Shown: piece by piece, positions 50,511-61,000 of the stretch
Layout: every line of letters starts with the position of its first letter
How positions within the stretch are numbered: position 1 is the stretch's first letter
Source: Chloroflexota bacterium
GTDB lineage: Bacteria; Chloroflexota; Anaerolineae; DTLA01
Direction of reading: 5' to 3'
Assembly: GCA_014874485.1 (NCBI GenBank)
Contig: JADBJK010000025.1
Span: forward strand, 26,894 to 90,893
Length of the DNA stretch: 64,000 nucleotides
Notes under the pieces: generated by a model
What the model saw: the letters and a program-made list of their open reading frames with translations, nothing else
What the model was told of the DNA's origin: nothing
Database searches by the model: none
Made by a program: the position numbers and the translations under genes

Positions 50511-50903
50511 TCACGAGAGAGACCGCAATTTTTCTAGAATAGACCGCGCCAGAGCCACGCTATGCTTGGCTAGCACATGAGGCGTCTGGCCGAGGCTATT
50601 GTCGTAGTCTGCTCTGCGCCTGCAATCATAGAGACGTCCCAGGTCTTCGGCGACTTTCTTTCGCACGCGGCCAGGGTCAGTCGGTGGGGACTGTCGCAAG
50701 TAACGCTGGACTGCCTTGTGATCTTCGCCGCTGCCGTAGGGTACAAAGCCTTCTCTCGCCGCAAAAGCGAGCGATTCGTGGAACGCGGCATAGTAAGCAC
50801 GGCTTGCAGCAGAGCGTAGCGCCGCCTCCGCGGGCCCGGGTGAATCTGGGCTGGCCGCCAGTGCTTCCGCGAGTGTAAGAAAGTCTGTCCAGTTGAAACT
50901 CAT
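50511..50903 (-). CDS. HEPN-domain protein, probable toxin-like component
   Basis: 130 residues. SRAYYAAFHESLAFA, RKKVAEDLGRLYDCRRRADYDNS and a C-terminal helix match HEPN proteins of the SAV_6107-like group, many of which are RNases in toxin-antitoxin or defence loci. Arg35-x6-His42 fits the spacing of the HEPN Rx4-6H motif, but its placement in the first helix means catalysis is unproven. The ATG overlaps the preceding gene's stop by 4 bases, giving tight coupling. It is the third gene of a lower-GC operon. Confidence 0.75.
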   Translation of the reverse strand: MSFNWTDFLTLAEALAASPDSPGPAEAALRSAASRAYYAAFHESLAFAAREGFVPYGSGEDHKAVQRYLRQSPPTDPGRVRKKVAEDLGRLYDCRRRADYDNSLGQTPHVLAKHSVALARSILEKLRSLS

Positions 50904-51466
50904 ACGAATTCCAAGTTGAGGTTGAAATCGTCTTGAACGAGGTCAACCTGGTCCAGAAACCATTCCTCGTCTAGTTGATCCAGCCGCTTCAGTGCTTCAT
51001 CCACTGGGAGGGCTGTCTGAATGTAGGCGAACAACTGCTCCGCATCCTGTGCGTCGGGGTCGCGGACTACTTCCAGCGCAATTCGGGTGCCTGGGCCGAA
51101 GTGCTTCTGAACCTGGGAGTGCGCCTCAACGACGATGTCCACCAAGTCTGGGTGCGCCTGAATGAAGCGCCTGACAGCGGAGGGATTCCGCACGGTGAAA
51201 AGCCTGTCCAACGCGGCGAAGCGGGACTGCGTGGGAATCTCTGCCCAAGTGCTTGCCCAGATGCTTGCGAGGCGGTGGAGTTCGTGGTCTGGGATCGCGG
51301 GCAACGACTGCGCTAGGTCGGCCCAAGCCTGCATTAGGATGATCCGTATCCACTGCTCCTGGTTCCCCCAGGTTAGCGTATCCGTCCCCTTCCAGCGATG
51401 GCTGAAAGTCTGCTGTGTGCTTTGCCAGGCCGCCCCGCCCAGGGCTTCCACAATCGGCTTGTCCAT
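50900..51466 (-). CDS. Unknown protein coupled to the HEPN gene (antitoxin-like position)
   Basis: 188 residues from the ATG at 51466; an in-frame ATG at 51550 would add 28 residues and overlap the upstream gene. The C-terminal half, with HPDLVDIVVEAHSQVQKHFGP, LEVVRDPDAQDAEQLFAYI and ALKRLDQLDEEWFLDQVD, resembles proteins I recall next to HEPN genes in cyanobacteria and Chloroflexota. That is memory, not a search. No DNA-binding motif is seen. The 4-base overlap with the HEPN gene suggests fixed stoichiometry, as in toxin-antitoxin pairs. Confidence 0.62.
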   Translation of the reverse strand: MDKPIVEALGGAAWQSTQQTFSHRWKGTDTLTWGNQEQWIRIILMQAWADLAQSLPAIPDHELHRLASIWASTWAEIPTQSRFAALDRLFTVRNPSAVRRFIQAHPDLVDIVVEAHSQVQKHFGPGTRIALEVVRDPDAQDAEQLFAYIQTALPVDEALKRLDQLDEEWFLDQVDLVQDDFNLNLEFV

Positions 51467-51524
51467 GGCTATTGCGCCCGCAGCCTCCGCGCCGTGGGCA
51501 GATGCATTGTATGGGATTCTGGTT

Positions 51525-52196
51525 TCAGCGAGGGAGGTGCTGCTTCGCATCTTTTCGCTTACCCTCTCCCAACAGTCTTGTCAGGGTTACGCCCAGGCGC
51601 TGGTATTCCTCCAGGAACGATGCGCGGACCTCTAGCGCCGATGGCAGGGTGATGCCTTCTCGTTCAAAGTGCGCGTTGAAATGTGCTTTGATCTGGTTCT
51701 TATCGGAGGGTTCAAGAACCAGGTCGTAGCGAATCTGTGCGCGCTCAAAGACAAGTCGCGGCGTCAACGACACGAGTTTGCCGTCTAGGGACTCTTCAAG
51801 TCTCAGTCGGTCAGGAACGAATAACTCCACCAGGCGCGTCGTTGAATCCACATCTGGCACATGCACTATGACATCGTAGTTGTAGCCATAAGCGATCAGC
51901 CTTGACCTGTCTTGGGACACGAGGCCGTTGAACTTGACCCCGTAATCCCATAGCGGCACATTTCCTACCACTTCGGCTTGCTGCAATGTAATCCGAATTC
52001 TTCGGTCTCCAATCTGTACAAAGAGATGCCTATCCGGATAGACCATGACGATCATCTCTGGGGTGTCCATTATGACGGGGGGCGTGGTGCCTTCTACGAC
52101 CTGTCTGAGAGCGTTGCGATCCAGGGCCTGGAGATCAAGGGCGTCGTACACCAAAGTAATGTTCTGGCTTGGGGTCACCTCAATCCGAATGTTCAC
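51525..52196 (-). CDS. Unknown protein, first gene of the HEPN operon
   Basis: 223 residues from a GTG start with GAGGTG upstream and a consensus promoter at 52237-52265. Not recognised. Mixed alpha/beta, beta-rich in the N-terminal two-thirds (IRIEVTPSQNITLVYDAL, MIVMVYPDRHLFVQIGDRRIRIT), helical at the end. No membrane segment or catalytic motif was found. Base composition is less GC-rich than surrounding genes and matches the two downstream genes, so the three appear to have moved as a unit. Confidence 0.62.
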   Translation of the reverse strand: MNIRIEVTPSQNITLVYDALDLQALDRNALRQVVEGTTPPVIMDTPEMIVMVYPDRHLFVQIGDRRIRITLQQAEVVGNVPLWDYGVKFNGLVSQDRSRLIAYGYNYDVIVHVPDVDSTTRLVELFVPDRLRLEESLDGKLVSLTPRLVFERAQIRYDLVLEPSDKNQIKAHFNAHFEREGITLPSALEVRASFLEEYQRLGVTLTRLLGEGKRKDAKQHLPR

Positions 52197-52236
52197 AGTT
52201 CACCTCTTGCTGACCGCACGAAGCCTCTGTGCCTCC

Positions 52237-52265
52237 AGTATAGAGTGCCTTCTGAAAGTTGTCAA
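52237..52265 (-). promoter_or_regulatory. Consensus promoter of the HEPN operon
   Basis: Minus strand: TTGACA (52265-52260), 17-bp spacer, TATACT (52242-52237). Confidence 0.8.
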
Positions 52266-52288
52266 AGCCCGGCGCTCATCGTGCCAAC

Positions 52289-54232
52289 TCAGTACGTTAG
52301 CGTCAGCGTACACCCCTCCGTCGCGCGGAGCCAGTAGCCACGGCCCGGCTCCAGCGCCGCCAGGTCGTTGCCGAAGGGCGCGCCGGGGTTGTAGTGGCGC
52401 CAGGGTTGCGGCTCGCCCGCATCGTAGCCCCACACGATGGCGTACTTGCCCGCGATGCTGTCCAGCGCGTCGGCCACAGGGCGCGGCGTCGCCGAGGGGT
52501 ACGCGACCAGGTTCCACCCCGCGTAGAGCGTCTGACTCGTGGCCGACGGTGGCGCGCCGCTCACGGTCAGCGTCGCAGGCTCGGTCATCAGAATCCAGAA
52601 GGCCGTCTTCTCGTCCAGGGTGTGCAGCGTGCTGGCTTCGGGCGGCAAGGCCGGGTTGTACGTGCGCCAGTCCTGGGCGGCGGCATCCCACGCATGGACG
52701 ACAGCGTACTTGCCCGCGACGGAGGCCAGCACGTCGGCGATGGTGGTGCTTTCGGGCACGATGGGGATGGACGCCAGGTTCCACCCCGCCGCAAGCGCTA
52801 CCGATGCCGTGCCTTGCTGCCGCTCGTAGGCCCCTAGGTCGGGCGCGGGGCCGGATGGGCGCGGGTTGCCATCCAGGTCATCGGAAGTCGCGCCGCTCGC
52901 CGTGCCCGCGTCCACGGCGGGGCTGTCGGGCAACACGTGGTAGTCGCCGTCGCTGCCCCAGGCGCGGGCGGCGAACTTCGGGTCGCCGTACAGGCTGCGC
53001 GTGCCTAACGTGCCGATGGTGGCGGCCGTGTACGTGGTGCCGCCGTGGACGAAGACCTCATCGGGGCTTTCGGGGAAGTAGAACAGGTTGTGGTCGGCCA
53101 CGACCGTGGACGCCCCGGCCACCCAGATGGGCGCATCCACGCCTCGCCAGATGCCGTTGCGCAGGGTCAGGGTAACGGGCACGCCGGGACTATCGTACTG
53201 GACGTGCATCAGGTAGTTGTTCCCCAGCGTGTCATCCACGGTAACGTTGACGAACTCAAACGTGGCGCCCGCCTGTTCAGTGCCGATGACGACGGCGGCC
53301 CAGGGCGTTACCGTGGGGTTTCCATCGCCGCGCCCGTAGATGAGCGTGTTCTCCACACGGCTGCCCCCGCCCCACAGTTTCACGCCGTCGCAGGAGTTGT
53401 TCGCCACGACACAGCGGCGGATGGTCGTGTTGGCCGACTTGGAGTCCAGCCCGTCGCCGTAGTTGTGGGCCGCCACGGTGTCTTCAATGGTGATGGGGCC
53501 GGCCGACGGCTCTATGCCGAACCCGTCGGGGCGGTCGTAGGGGCGGTTGGAGCCGTCGCCGCCCTGGTAATAGTGGCCGCTGTAGGACAGGGTGCAACCC
53601 CGGATGACCAGGTTGCGCACGCCGCCGTGCTCGCCCGCAGGCCCCAGGATGGCGCCAAAGCCGCAGTACTCAAACCGCGAGTCCAGCACCTGGAGGTCGT
53701 CCACGTCCTGGATGTCCAGCCCGCCCTCGTCTATGTGGTGCACGTACAGGTCTTTGAGCACGATGTGGCTGCTGGGCGCGCCGGCGATGCTGATGGCGGT
53801 GCGGAACCAGGCTGCCGAGCCGCTGGCCTGGTCGTCGTGGGTGATCTCCAGATTCTCCACGCGCACGTAACTCCGCCCCGCGAGGATGACGGCGGCGTAG
53901 AGGTTGTCGCGGCCCGCCAGCACGGGGCGGTTGCCCGTCTCGCCGCGGATGGTAACCCAGGCGTTGGCCGTGCCCGATGGCGGCATGAGGATGTCGTCGT
54001 CGTAGCGGCTAAGGACGTAGCGCCCGCCCAGGATGACGAGCGTGTCGCCCGGGTGGAGTTGCCGCGAGGCGTAGCCGGGCGTGGCCCAGGGGTGGGCGAG
54101 CGAGCCATCGCCCGTGGTGTCGCTGCCGGTGGGCGCGACGTAGTACGTGTTGCCCTGGGCGCGCGCATGGGGGCTGGCAGCAGGCGTCGCCAGCATTGCA
54201 GCGAGGAGCAGAACCGCGAGGGCCTGTTTCAT
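52289..54232 (-). CDS. Secreted right-handed parallel beta-helix protein
   Basis: 647 residues with a Sec signal (about 1-25, cleavage after ARA). The central region (about 28-470) reads as parallel beta-helix coils of the pectate-lyase superfamily: NTYYVAPTGSDTTGDGSLAHPWAT, HIVLKDLYVHHIDEGGLDI, TIRRCVVANNSCDGVKLWGGG and a DGNPRPSGPAPDLGAYE terminus typical of choice-of-anchor/PbH1 proteins. Two C-terminal repeats (GWNLASIPIVPEST..., GWNLVAYPSATPRP...) each end in a YNP...FWI/YWL pattern. It may bind or cleave polysaccharide; no catalytic residues are assigned. AAGGAGG gives a clear start. Confidence 0.83.
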   Translation of the reverse strand: MKQALAVLLLAAMLATPAASPHARAQGNTYYVAPTGSDTTGDGSLAHPWATPGYASRQLHPGDTLVILGGRYVLSRYDDDILMPPSGTANAWVTIRGETGNRPVLAGRDNLYAAVILAGRSYVRVENLEITHDDQASGSAAWFRTAISIAGAPSSHIVLKDLYVHHIDEGGLDIQDVDDLQVLDSRFEYCGFGAILGPAGEHGGVRNLVIRGCTLSYSGHYYQGGDGSNRPYDRPDGFGIEPSAGPITIEDTVAAHNYGDGLDSKSANTTIRRCVVANNSCDGVKLWGGGSRVENTLIYGRGDGNPTVTPWAAVVIGTEQAGATFEFVNVTVDDTLGNNYLMHVQYDSPGVPVTLTLRNGIWRGVDAPIWVAGASTVVADHNLFYFPESPDEVFVHGGTTYTAATIGTLGTRSLYGDPKFAARAWGSDGDYHVLPDSPAVDAGTASGATSDDLDGNPRPSGPAPDLGAYERQQGTASVALAAGWNLASIPIVPESTTIADVLASVAGKYAVVHAWDAAAQDWRTYNPALPPEASTLHTLDEKTAFWILMTEPATLTVSGAPPSATSQTLYAGWNLVAYPSATPRPVADALDSIAGKYAIVWGYDAGEPQPWRHYNPGAPFGNDLAALEPGRGYWLRATEGCTLTLTY

Positions 54233-54283
54233 CTTGCCACCTCCTTATGCAGGTGGATACGCACGGCGGGGGGAATCGGGCGT

Positions 54284-54311
54284 ATTGTAGCAGAAGGCCT
54301 GCGGGGGTCAA
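54284..54311 (-). promoter_or_regulatory. Promoter of the beta-helix protein gene
   Basis: Minus strand: TTGACC (54311-54306), 16-bp spacer, TACAAT (54289-54284). Confidence 0.6.
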
Positions 54312-54374
54312 GGGCGCGTCTTCGGTTTCATGTTTTGCCGGGGGCGGGGCATGCGGCCCGCGCGATGCGTTGTT

Positions 54375-54430
54375 ATGCCGGGCGAAGGCGAAGCCTCTCG
54401 GCTGGCGAGATTCTTCGCGGCAGAATGACA
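54375..54430. repeat. Truncated copy of the palindromic repeat
   Basis: GCGAAGCCTCTCGGCTGGCGAGATTC is followed by TTCGCGGCAGAATGACA. The second arm of the inner stem is missing, so the usual TTCGCGGCTTCGCCGCTCAGAATGACA has lost its centre. It is a deletion derivative of the ATTCTGAG element in the 301-base gap between two divergent genes. Confidence 0.7.
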
Positions 54431-54453
54431 GGACGCGGAGCGGCGGCGCGTCT

Positions 54454-54483
54454 TTGACAGAATCGCCCCCGCGCGGGTATGAT
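54454..54483 (+). promoter_or_regulatory. Promoter of the small membrane protein/DUF1786 genes
   Basis: -35 TTGACA at 54454-54459, 18-bp spacer, -10 TATGAT at 54478-54483. Confidence 0.65.
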
Positions 54484-54533
54484 GGGCCAACACGCAAGCG
54501 GACAGACCAAAGCGGCAGGTGGGAGGTTCGGGC

Positions 54534-54962
54534 ATGAAGAAGGGTATTGGGCTGATTGTCCTGGCCGTGCTCCTTATCGTGGCGGGGATGGTCATCATCT
54601 GGCTGGACACGGGCGAGTTGGGCGCGGCGGTCTCGTCGCCGTTTTCGGGCATCGCCTCGGCATTCGTGGAGAACGACCCCAACGTGTGGGCCGCCTTTGC
54701 CACACTCCTGGTCTGCGAAATCCTGGGCGCACTGGCCAGTTTCTACGTCATCCAGAAAGCCTTTCGCCCCAGCGCGCGGACGGTGCTGCTGGCGTTCATT
54801 GTGGCGCTCGTGAACTTCGGCACGCTGTACGGACAGTATGCCGGCATTGCGCGGGTTGGGCCGGTGCATTTCCTGGCGTTCTTCAAGGACGGCTTCTTCT
54901 GGTTCGCCACGCTTCCTGCCCTGGCGCGCATCCTGGGCATAGACACCGAAGGCGCCAAGTGA
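54534..54962 (+). CDS. Small membrane protein of unknown function
   Basis: 142 residues with a hydrophobic N-terminal helix (about 5-27), further helices at about 56-75 and 84-108, and a weakly hydrophobic C-terminal segment. Not recognised. GGGAGG at 54521-54526 supports the ATG at 54534. It lies 34 bases upstream of the DUF1786 gene and shares its promoter. Confidence 0.7.
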   Translation: MKKGIGLIVLAVLLIVAGMVIIWLDTGELGAAVSSPFSGIASAFVENDPNVWAAFATLLVCEILGALASFYVIQKAFRPSARTVLLAFIVALVNFGTLYGQYAGIARVGPVHFLAFFKDGFFWFATLPALARILGIDTEGAK

Positions 54963-54996
54963 GCGGCCTTTGGCCAATTCCGCTGGGAGGGTCCCG

Positions 54997-56043
54997 TTGA
55001 CATCGTCCAATCGTCAATTGCTCGCCATTGACGTCGGCGCGGGGACGCAGGATATCCTCGTGTATGACGCCGACAAGCCCATTGAGAACTGCTATCAACT
55101 GGTGCTGCCCTCGCAGACCAGCATCGTCGCCAAGCGCATCCGCAAAGCCACCGAGGCCCGGGTGGACGTGTTCCTGCACGGGCCGCTCATGGGGGGCGGG
55201 CCGTGCGTGTCGGCCATGAAGAAGCACATTCGGGCCGGCCTTCGCGTCTTCGCCACTCCCGAGGCTGCTAAGACCGTGCGCGACAATCCCGACGAGGTGC
55301 GCGCGCTGGGGATTGAGATCGTGGATGAGGTCCCGGCCCACGCGCTGCCCATCCAGACCGGCGACGTGGACCTGGAAGCCATCCGCCAGGCGCTGGCGCT
55401 GTTTGAGGTGGATTTGCCGCCGCTGTTCGCCATCGCCGTGCAGGATCACGGGGAGACGTTCACCGAGAGCCAGCGGCGGTTCCGGTTCCGCCAGTGGGAG
55501 CGGTTCATTGACAGCGGCGGGCACTTGGACGATCTGGCCTACCGCGACATCCCGCCGCATCTTACGCGCATGCGGGCCGTTCAGGCGCAGGTGCCCGGCG
55601 CCCTGCTGATGGACACCGGCCCAGCGGCCATCCTGGGGGCGCTCCAGGACCCCTTTGCCGCCGAACACCAGGCCGACGGGCTTGTGGTGATCAACCTGGG
55701 GAACCAGCACACCATCGCCTTTCTCGTGCGCGGCGAGACGGTGTACGGTGTGTTTGAGCACCACACGGTGATCCTGAACCCCGACCGTCTCCGGGACTTC
55801 ATTCACAGGTTTCGGACGGCTTCGCTGCCCAATGAGGAGGTTTTGGCGGACAACGGGCACGGCTGCTATGTGCGCGGGGACTATCCCCGGGAACGGCCCT
55901 TCGCGCACACGGTGGTTACGGGGCCGAACCGGCACATGGCCGCAGGGATGGGCTGGCACACCGCCGCGCCCCACGGCGACATGATGATGACGGGGCCGTT
56001 TGGGCTGGTGGCCGCTGCCCGCAGGCTGGGGCTGGTGGAGTAG
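54997..56043 (+). CDS. DUF1786 protein (actin/hexokinase-like fold candidate)
   Basis: 348 residues from a TTG start preceded by GGGAGG at 54985-54990. LLAIDVGAGTQDILVYD at the N-terminus and LVVINLGNQHTIAFLV in the middle resemble the two phosphate-binding loops of ASKHA ATPases. HGPLMGGGPC and MMMTGPFGLVAAARRLGL are also typical of DUF1786. Family members are sometimes labelled pyruvate formate-lyase-activating-like, but no radical SAM Cys motif exists here, so that name should not be used. The function is unknown. Confidence 0.78.
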   Translation: MTSSNRQLLAIDVGAGTQDILVYDADKPIENCYQLVLPSQTSIVAKRIRKATEARVDVFLHGPLMGGGPCVSAMKKHIRAGLRVFATPEAAKTVRDNPDEVRALGIEIVDEVPAHALPIQTGDVDLEAIRQALALFEVDLPPLFAIAVQDHGETFTESQRRFRFRQWERFIDSGGHLDDLAYRDIPPHLTRMRAVQAQVPGALLMDTGPAAILGALQDPFAAEHQADGLVVINLGNQHTIAFLVRGETVYGVFEHHTVILNPDRLRDFIHRFRTASLPNEEVLADNGHGCYVRGDYPRERPFAHTVVTGPNRHMAAGMGWHTAAPHGDMMMTGPFGLVAAARRLGLVE

Positions 56044-56285
56044 GGACGGGACCGCGAATGGCCACGGGTTCGCGGTTTGTCCCCCTTGTCGTGCTTCGCT
56101 CGCAATGACAGGTAGGGATTGTCATTGCGAGGGTGCAAAGCACCCGAAGCAATCCCTGGGGGTGCGAGATTGCTTCGCTTCGCTCGCAATGACAGACACA
56201 GGTTGTCATTGCGAGGGGGCGAAGCACCCGAAGCAATCCCTGGGGTCGGAGGTTGCTTCGCTTCGCTCGGAACAACGTGAGAAGG

Positions 56286-56320
56286 CACTTGCGACGCACC
56301 TCCGAGGTGCGTCGCAAGTG
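56286..56320. repeat. 35-bp palindrome, GCGACGCACCTC family, copy 4
   Basis: Arms CACTTGCGACGCACCTC and exact reverse complement, central C. Confidence 0.9.
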
Positions 56321-56518
56321 GAGATTGCTTCGCTTCGCTCGCAATGACAGACACAGGTTGTCATTGCGAGGGGGCGAAGCACCCGAAGCAATCCCTGGGG
56401 GTGCGAGATTGCTTCGCTTCGCTCGCAATGACAGACGGCTCTGTCATTCTGAGCGGCGAAGCCGCGAGGAATCTCGTCAAGCGAGATGCTTCGCTTCGCT
56501 CGGAACAACGTGAGAAGG

Positions 56519-56553
56519 CACTTGCGACGCACCTCGGAGGTGCGTCGCAAGTG
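56519..56553. repeat. 35-bp palindrome, GCGACGCACCTC family, copy 5
   Basis: Same arms as copy 4 but with a central G, that is, the palindrome read in the opposite orientation or a point change. Confidence 0.9.
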
Positions 56554-56613
56554 GAGATTGCTTCGCTTCGCTCGCAATGACAATGGGCAATTCCTCTGTG
56601 GTCAAGCACTACT

Positions 56614-56642
56614 TTGTCCCCCAGGCGCAAACGTGCTAAAAT
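56614..56642 (+). promoter_or_regulatory. Promoter of uvrA
   Basis: -35 TTGTCC at 56614-56619, 17-bp spacer, -10 TAAAAT at 56637-56642. No LexA-type operator was recognised around it. Confidence 0.6.
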
Positions 56643-56704
56643 GGTAAGTTGCGAAACGAACCGCGGCCTTGCCTATCAGCACGTGCCGCAAAAGGAACGG
56701 CGGA

Positions 56705-59611
<2,907 letters not shown>

Positions 59612-59613
59612 GG

Positions 59614-60999
59614 ATGAGCGAGCAGCAGTACGATGTCATCATCGTGGGCGCAGGCCCGGCGGGGATGTTCGCGGCGCTGGAACTGTCGCAGCGCAAGGGG
59701 CTGCGCATCCTCATGCTGGACAAGGGGCCTGCGCTGGAGAAGCGCAATTGCCCGTCGCGCGTCAACGGCGGCAAGTGCCTGGAGTGCAAGCCGTGCCGCC
59801 TGGTGTCGGGCTGGGGCGGCGCGGGGGCCTTCTCCGATGGCAAGCTGACCCTGTCGCCCGACGTGGGCGGCCAACTGCCCGATATCCTGGGCCGCGCCAC
59901 CACCGAGGAACTCATCCGCGAGGTGGACCAGACCTGGGTGCGATTCGGCGCGCCCGAGCGGGTGTACGGCACGGACCAGGATGTGTACGAGCGGCTGGCC
60001 AAGCAAGCAGCGCGGGCGGGGCTGCAACTGGTGTCCGCGCCCATCCGCCACCTGGGGAGCGACCGCGCCCAGAGCGTTGTGCAGGCCATCCGCGACGAAC
60101 TGGAGCGGCGCGGCGTGGAGATTCGCCTGCGAACCGAGGTGCGGCGGCTTCTCACCGAGAACGCCACGGCCGTCGGCGTGTCTACCAGCAAGGGCGAGGA
60201 CATCCTGGGGCGCTACGTCATCGTGGCTCCGGGCAGGGAAGGCGCGCCCTGGCTCACCGAGCGGGCCAACGAGTTGCAACTGGGCCTGCAGAACAACCCG
60301 GTGGACGTGGGCGTGCGGGTGGAATTGCCCGCCACGGTCATGGCCCCGCTGACCGACCTGGTGTACGAGCCGAAACTGCTCTACTACACCAAAGCCTTTG
60401 ACGACAAGGTGCGCACCTTCTGCGTCTGCCCCTACGGCGAGGTGGTAACGGAGTACGCGGGCGACGTCATCACCGTCAACGGCCACAGTTACGCCGAGCA
60501 CCGCACGGCCAACACCAACTTCGCGCTCCTGGTGAGCAAGTCGTTCACCGAGCCGTTCAAGGAGCCGATTGCCTACGGCAAGTACATCGCCAGCCTGGCC
60601 AATCTGCTGGGCGGCGGCATCATCGTCCAGCGGCTGGGCGATTTGGAGCAGGGGCGGCGCTCCACGCCCGAACGGCTCAGCCGCAGCATCGTTACACCCA
60701 CGCTGCGCGAGGCAAGCCCAGGGGATTTGGCGCTGGTGCTCCCGCACCGCTACGTCGTGGACATCCTGGAGATGCTGAAGGCCATGGATGACTTCATCCC
60801 GGGCGTGTACTCGCGGCACACGCTCCTGTACGGCGTGGAGGTGAAGTTCTACTCGTCCAGGCTGAAGTTGAGCACAAGCCTGGAGACCGCCGTCAAGAAC
60901 CTGTTTGCCGCGGGCGACGGCGCAGGGATAACGCGCGGCCTGGTGCAGGCCTCGGCGTCGGGCGTGTGGGTGGCCCGCGAAATCCTGCGGCGAGGGTGA
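59614..60999 (+). CDS. COG2509-type FAD-dependent dehydrogenase
   Basis: 461 residues. The FAD motif VIIVGAGPAGMFAALELSQ is near the start. It is followed by NCPSRVNGGKCLECKPCRLVSGWGGAGAFSDGKLTLSPDVGG, which is characteristic of the uncharacterised COG2509 dehydrogenase family, and by LFAAGDGAGITRGLVQASASG at the C-terminus. The Cys cluster (Cys50, Cys59, Cys62, Cys65 region) is conserved in the family and may bind metal. The ATG at 59614 follows GGGGGAGAG; a GTG 6 bases earlier is also in frame. The substrate is unknown. Confidence 0.85.
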   Translation: MSEQQYDVIIVGAGPAGMFAALELSQRKGLRILMLDKGPALEKRNCPSRVNGGKCLECKPCRLVSGWGGAGAFSDGKLTLSPDVGGQLPDILGRATTEELIREVDQTWVRFGAPERVYGTDQDVYERLAKQAARAGLQLVSAPIRHLGSDRAQSVVQAIRDELERRGVEIRLRTEVRRLLTENATAVGVSTSKGEDILGRYVIVAPGREGAPWLTERANELQLGLQNNPVDVGVRVELPATVMAPLTDLVYEPKLLYYTKAFDDKVRTFCVCPYGEVVTEYAGDVITVNGHSYAEHRTANTNFALLVSKSFTEPFKEPIAYGKYIASLANLLGGGIIVQRLGDLEQGRRSTPERLSRSIVTPTLREASPGDLALVLPHRYVVDILEMLKAMDDFIPGVYSRHTLLYGVEVKFYSSRLKLSTSLETAVKNLFAAGDGAGITRGLVQASASGVWVAREILRRG

Positions 61000-61000
61000 G

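Larger units (their letters stand above)
56085..56585. repeat. Repeat field with covarying hairpin elements and two palindromes
   Basis: This fills most of the 661-base gap before uvrA. It contains TCATTGCGAG copies whose inner stem is GGGTGC/GCACCC (near 56118) or the imperfect GGGGGC/GCACCC (near 56202 and 56359), and several TTGCTTCGCTTCGCTCGCAATGACA copies. One TCATTCTGAG copy lies near 56441. Two 35-bp palindromes (56286-56320, 56519-56553) each follow CGGAACAACGTGAGAAGG and precede GAGATTGCTTCGC, indicating a segmental duplication of about 233 bp. Confidence 0.88.

Noticed and set aside
54997..56043. Naming the DUF1786 protein a pyruvate formate-lyase activating enzyme.
   Set aside because: It has no CxxxCxxC radical SAM motif. 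Its loops look like an ATPase fold instead.
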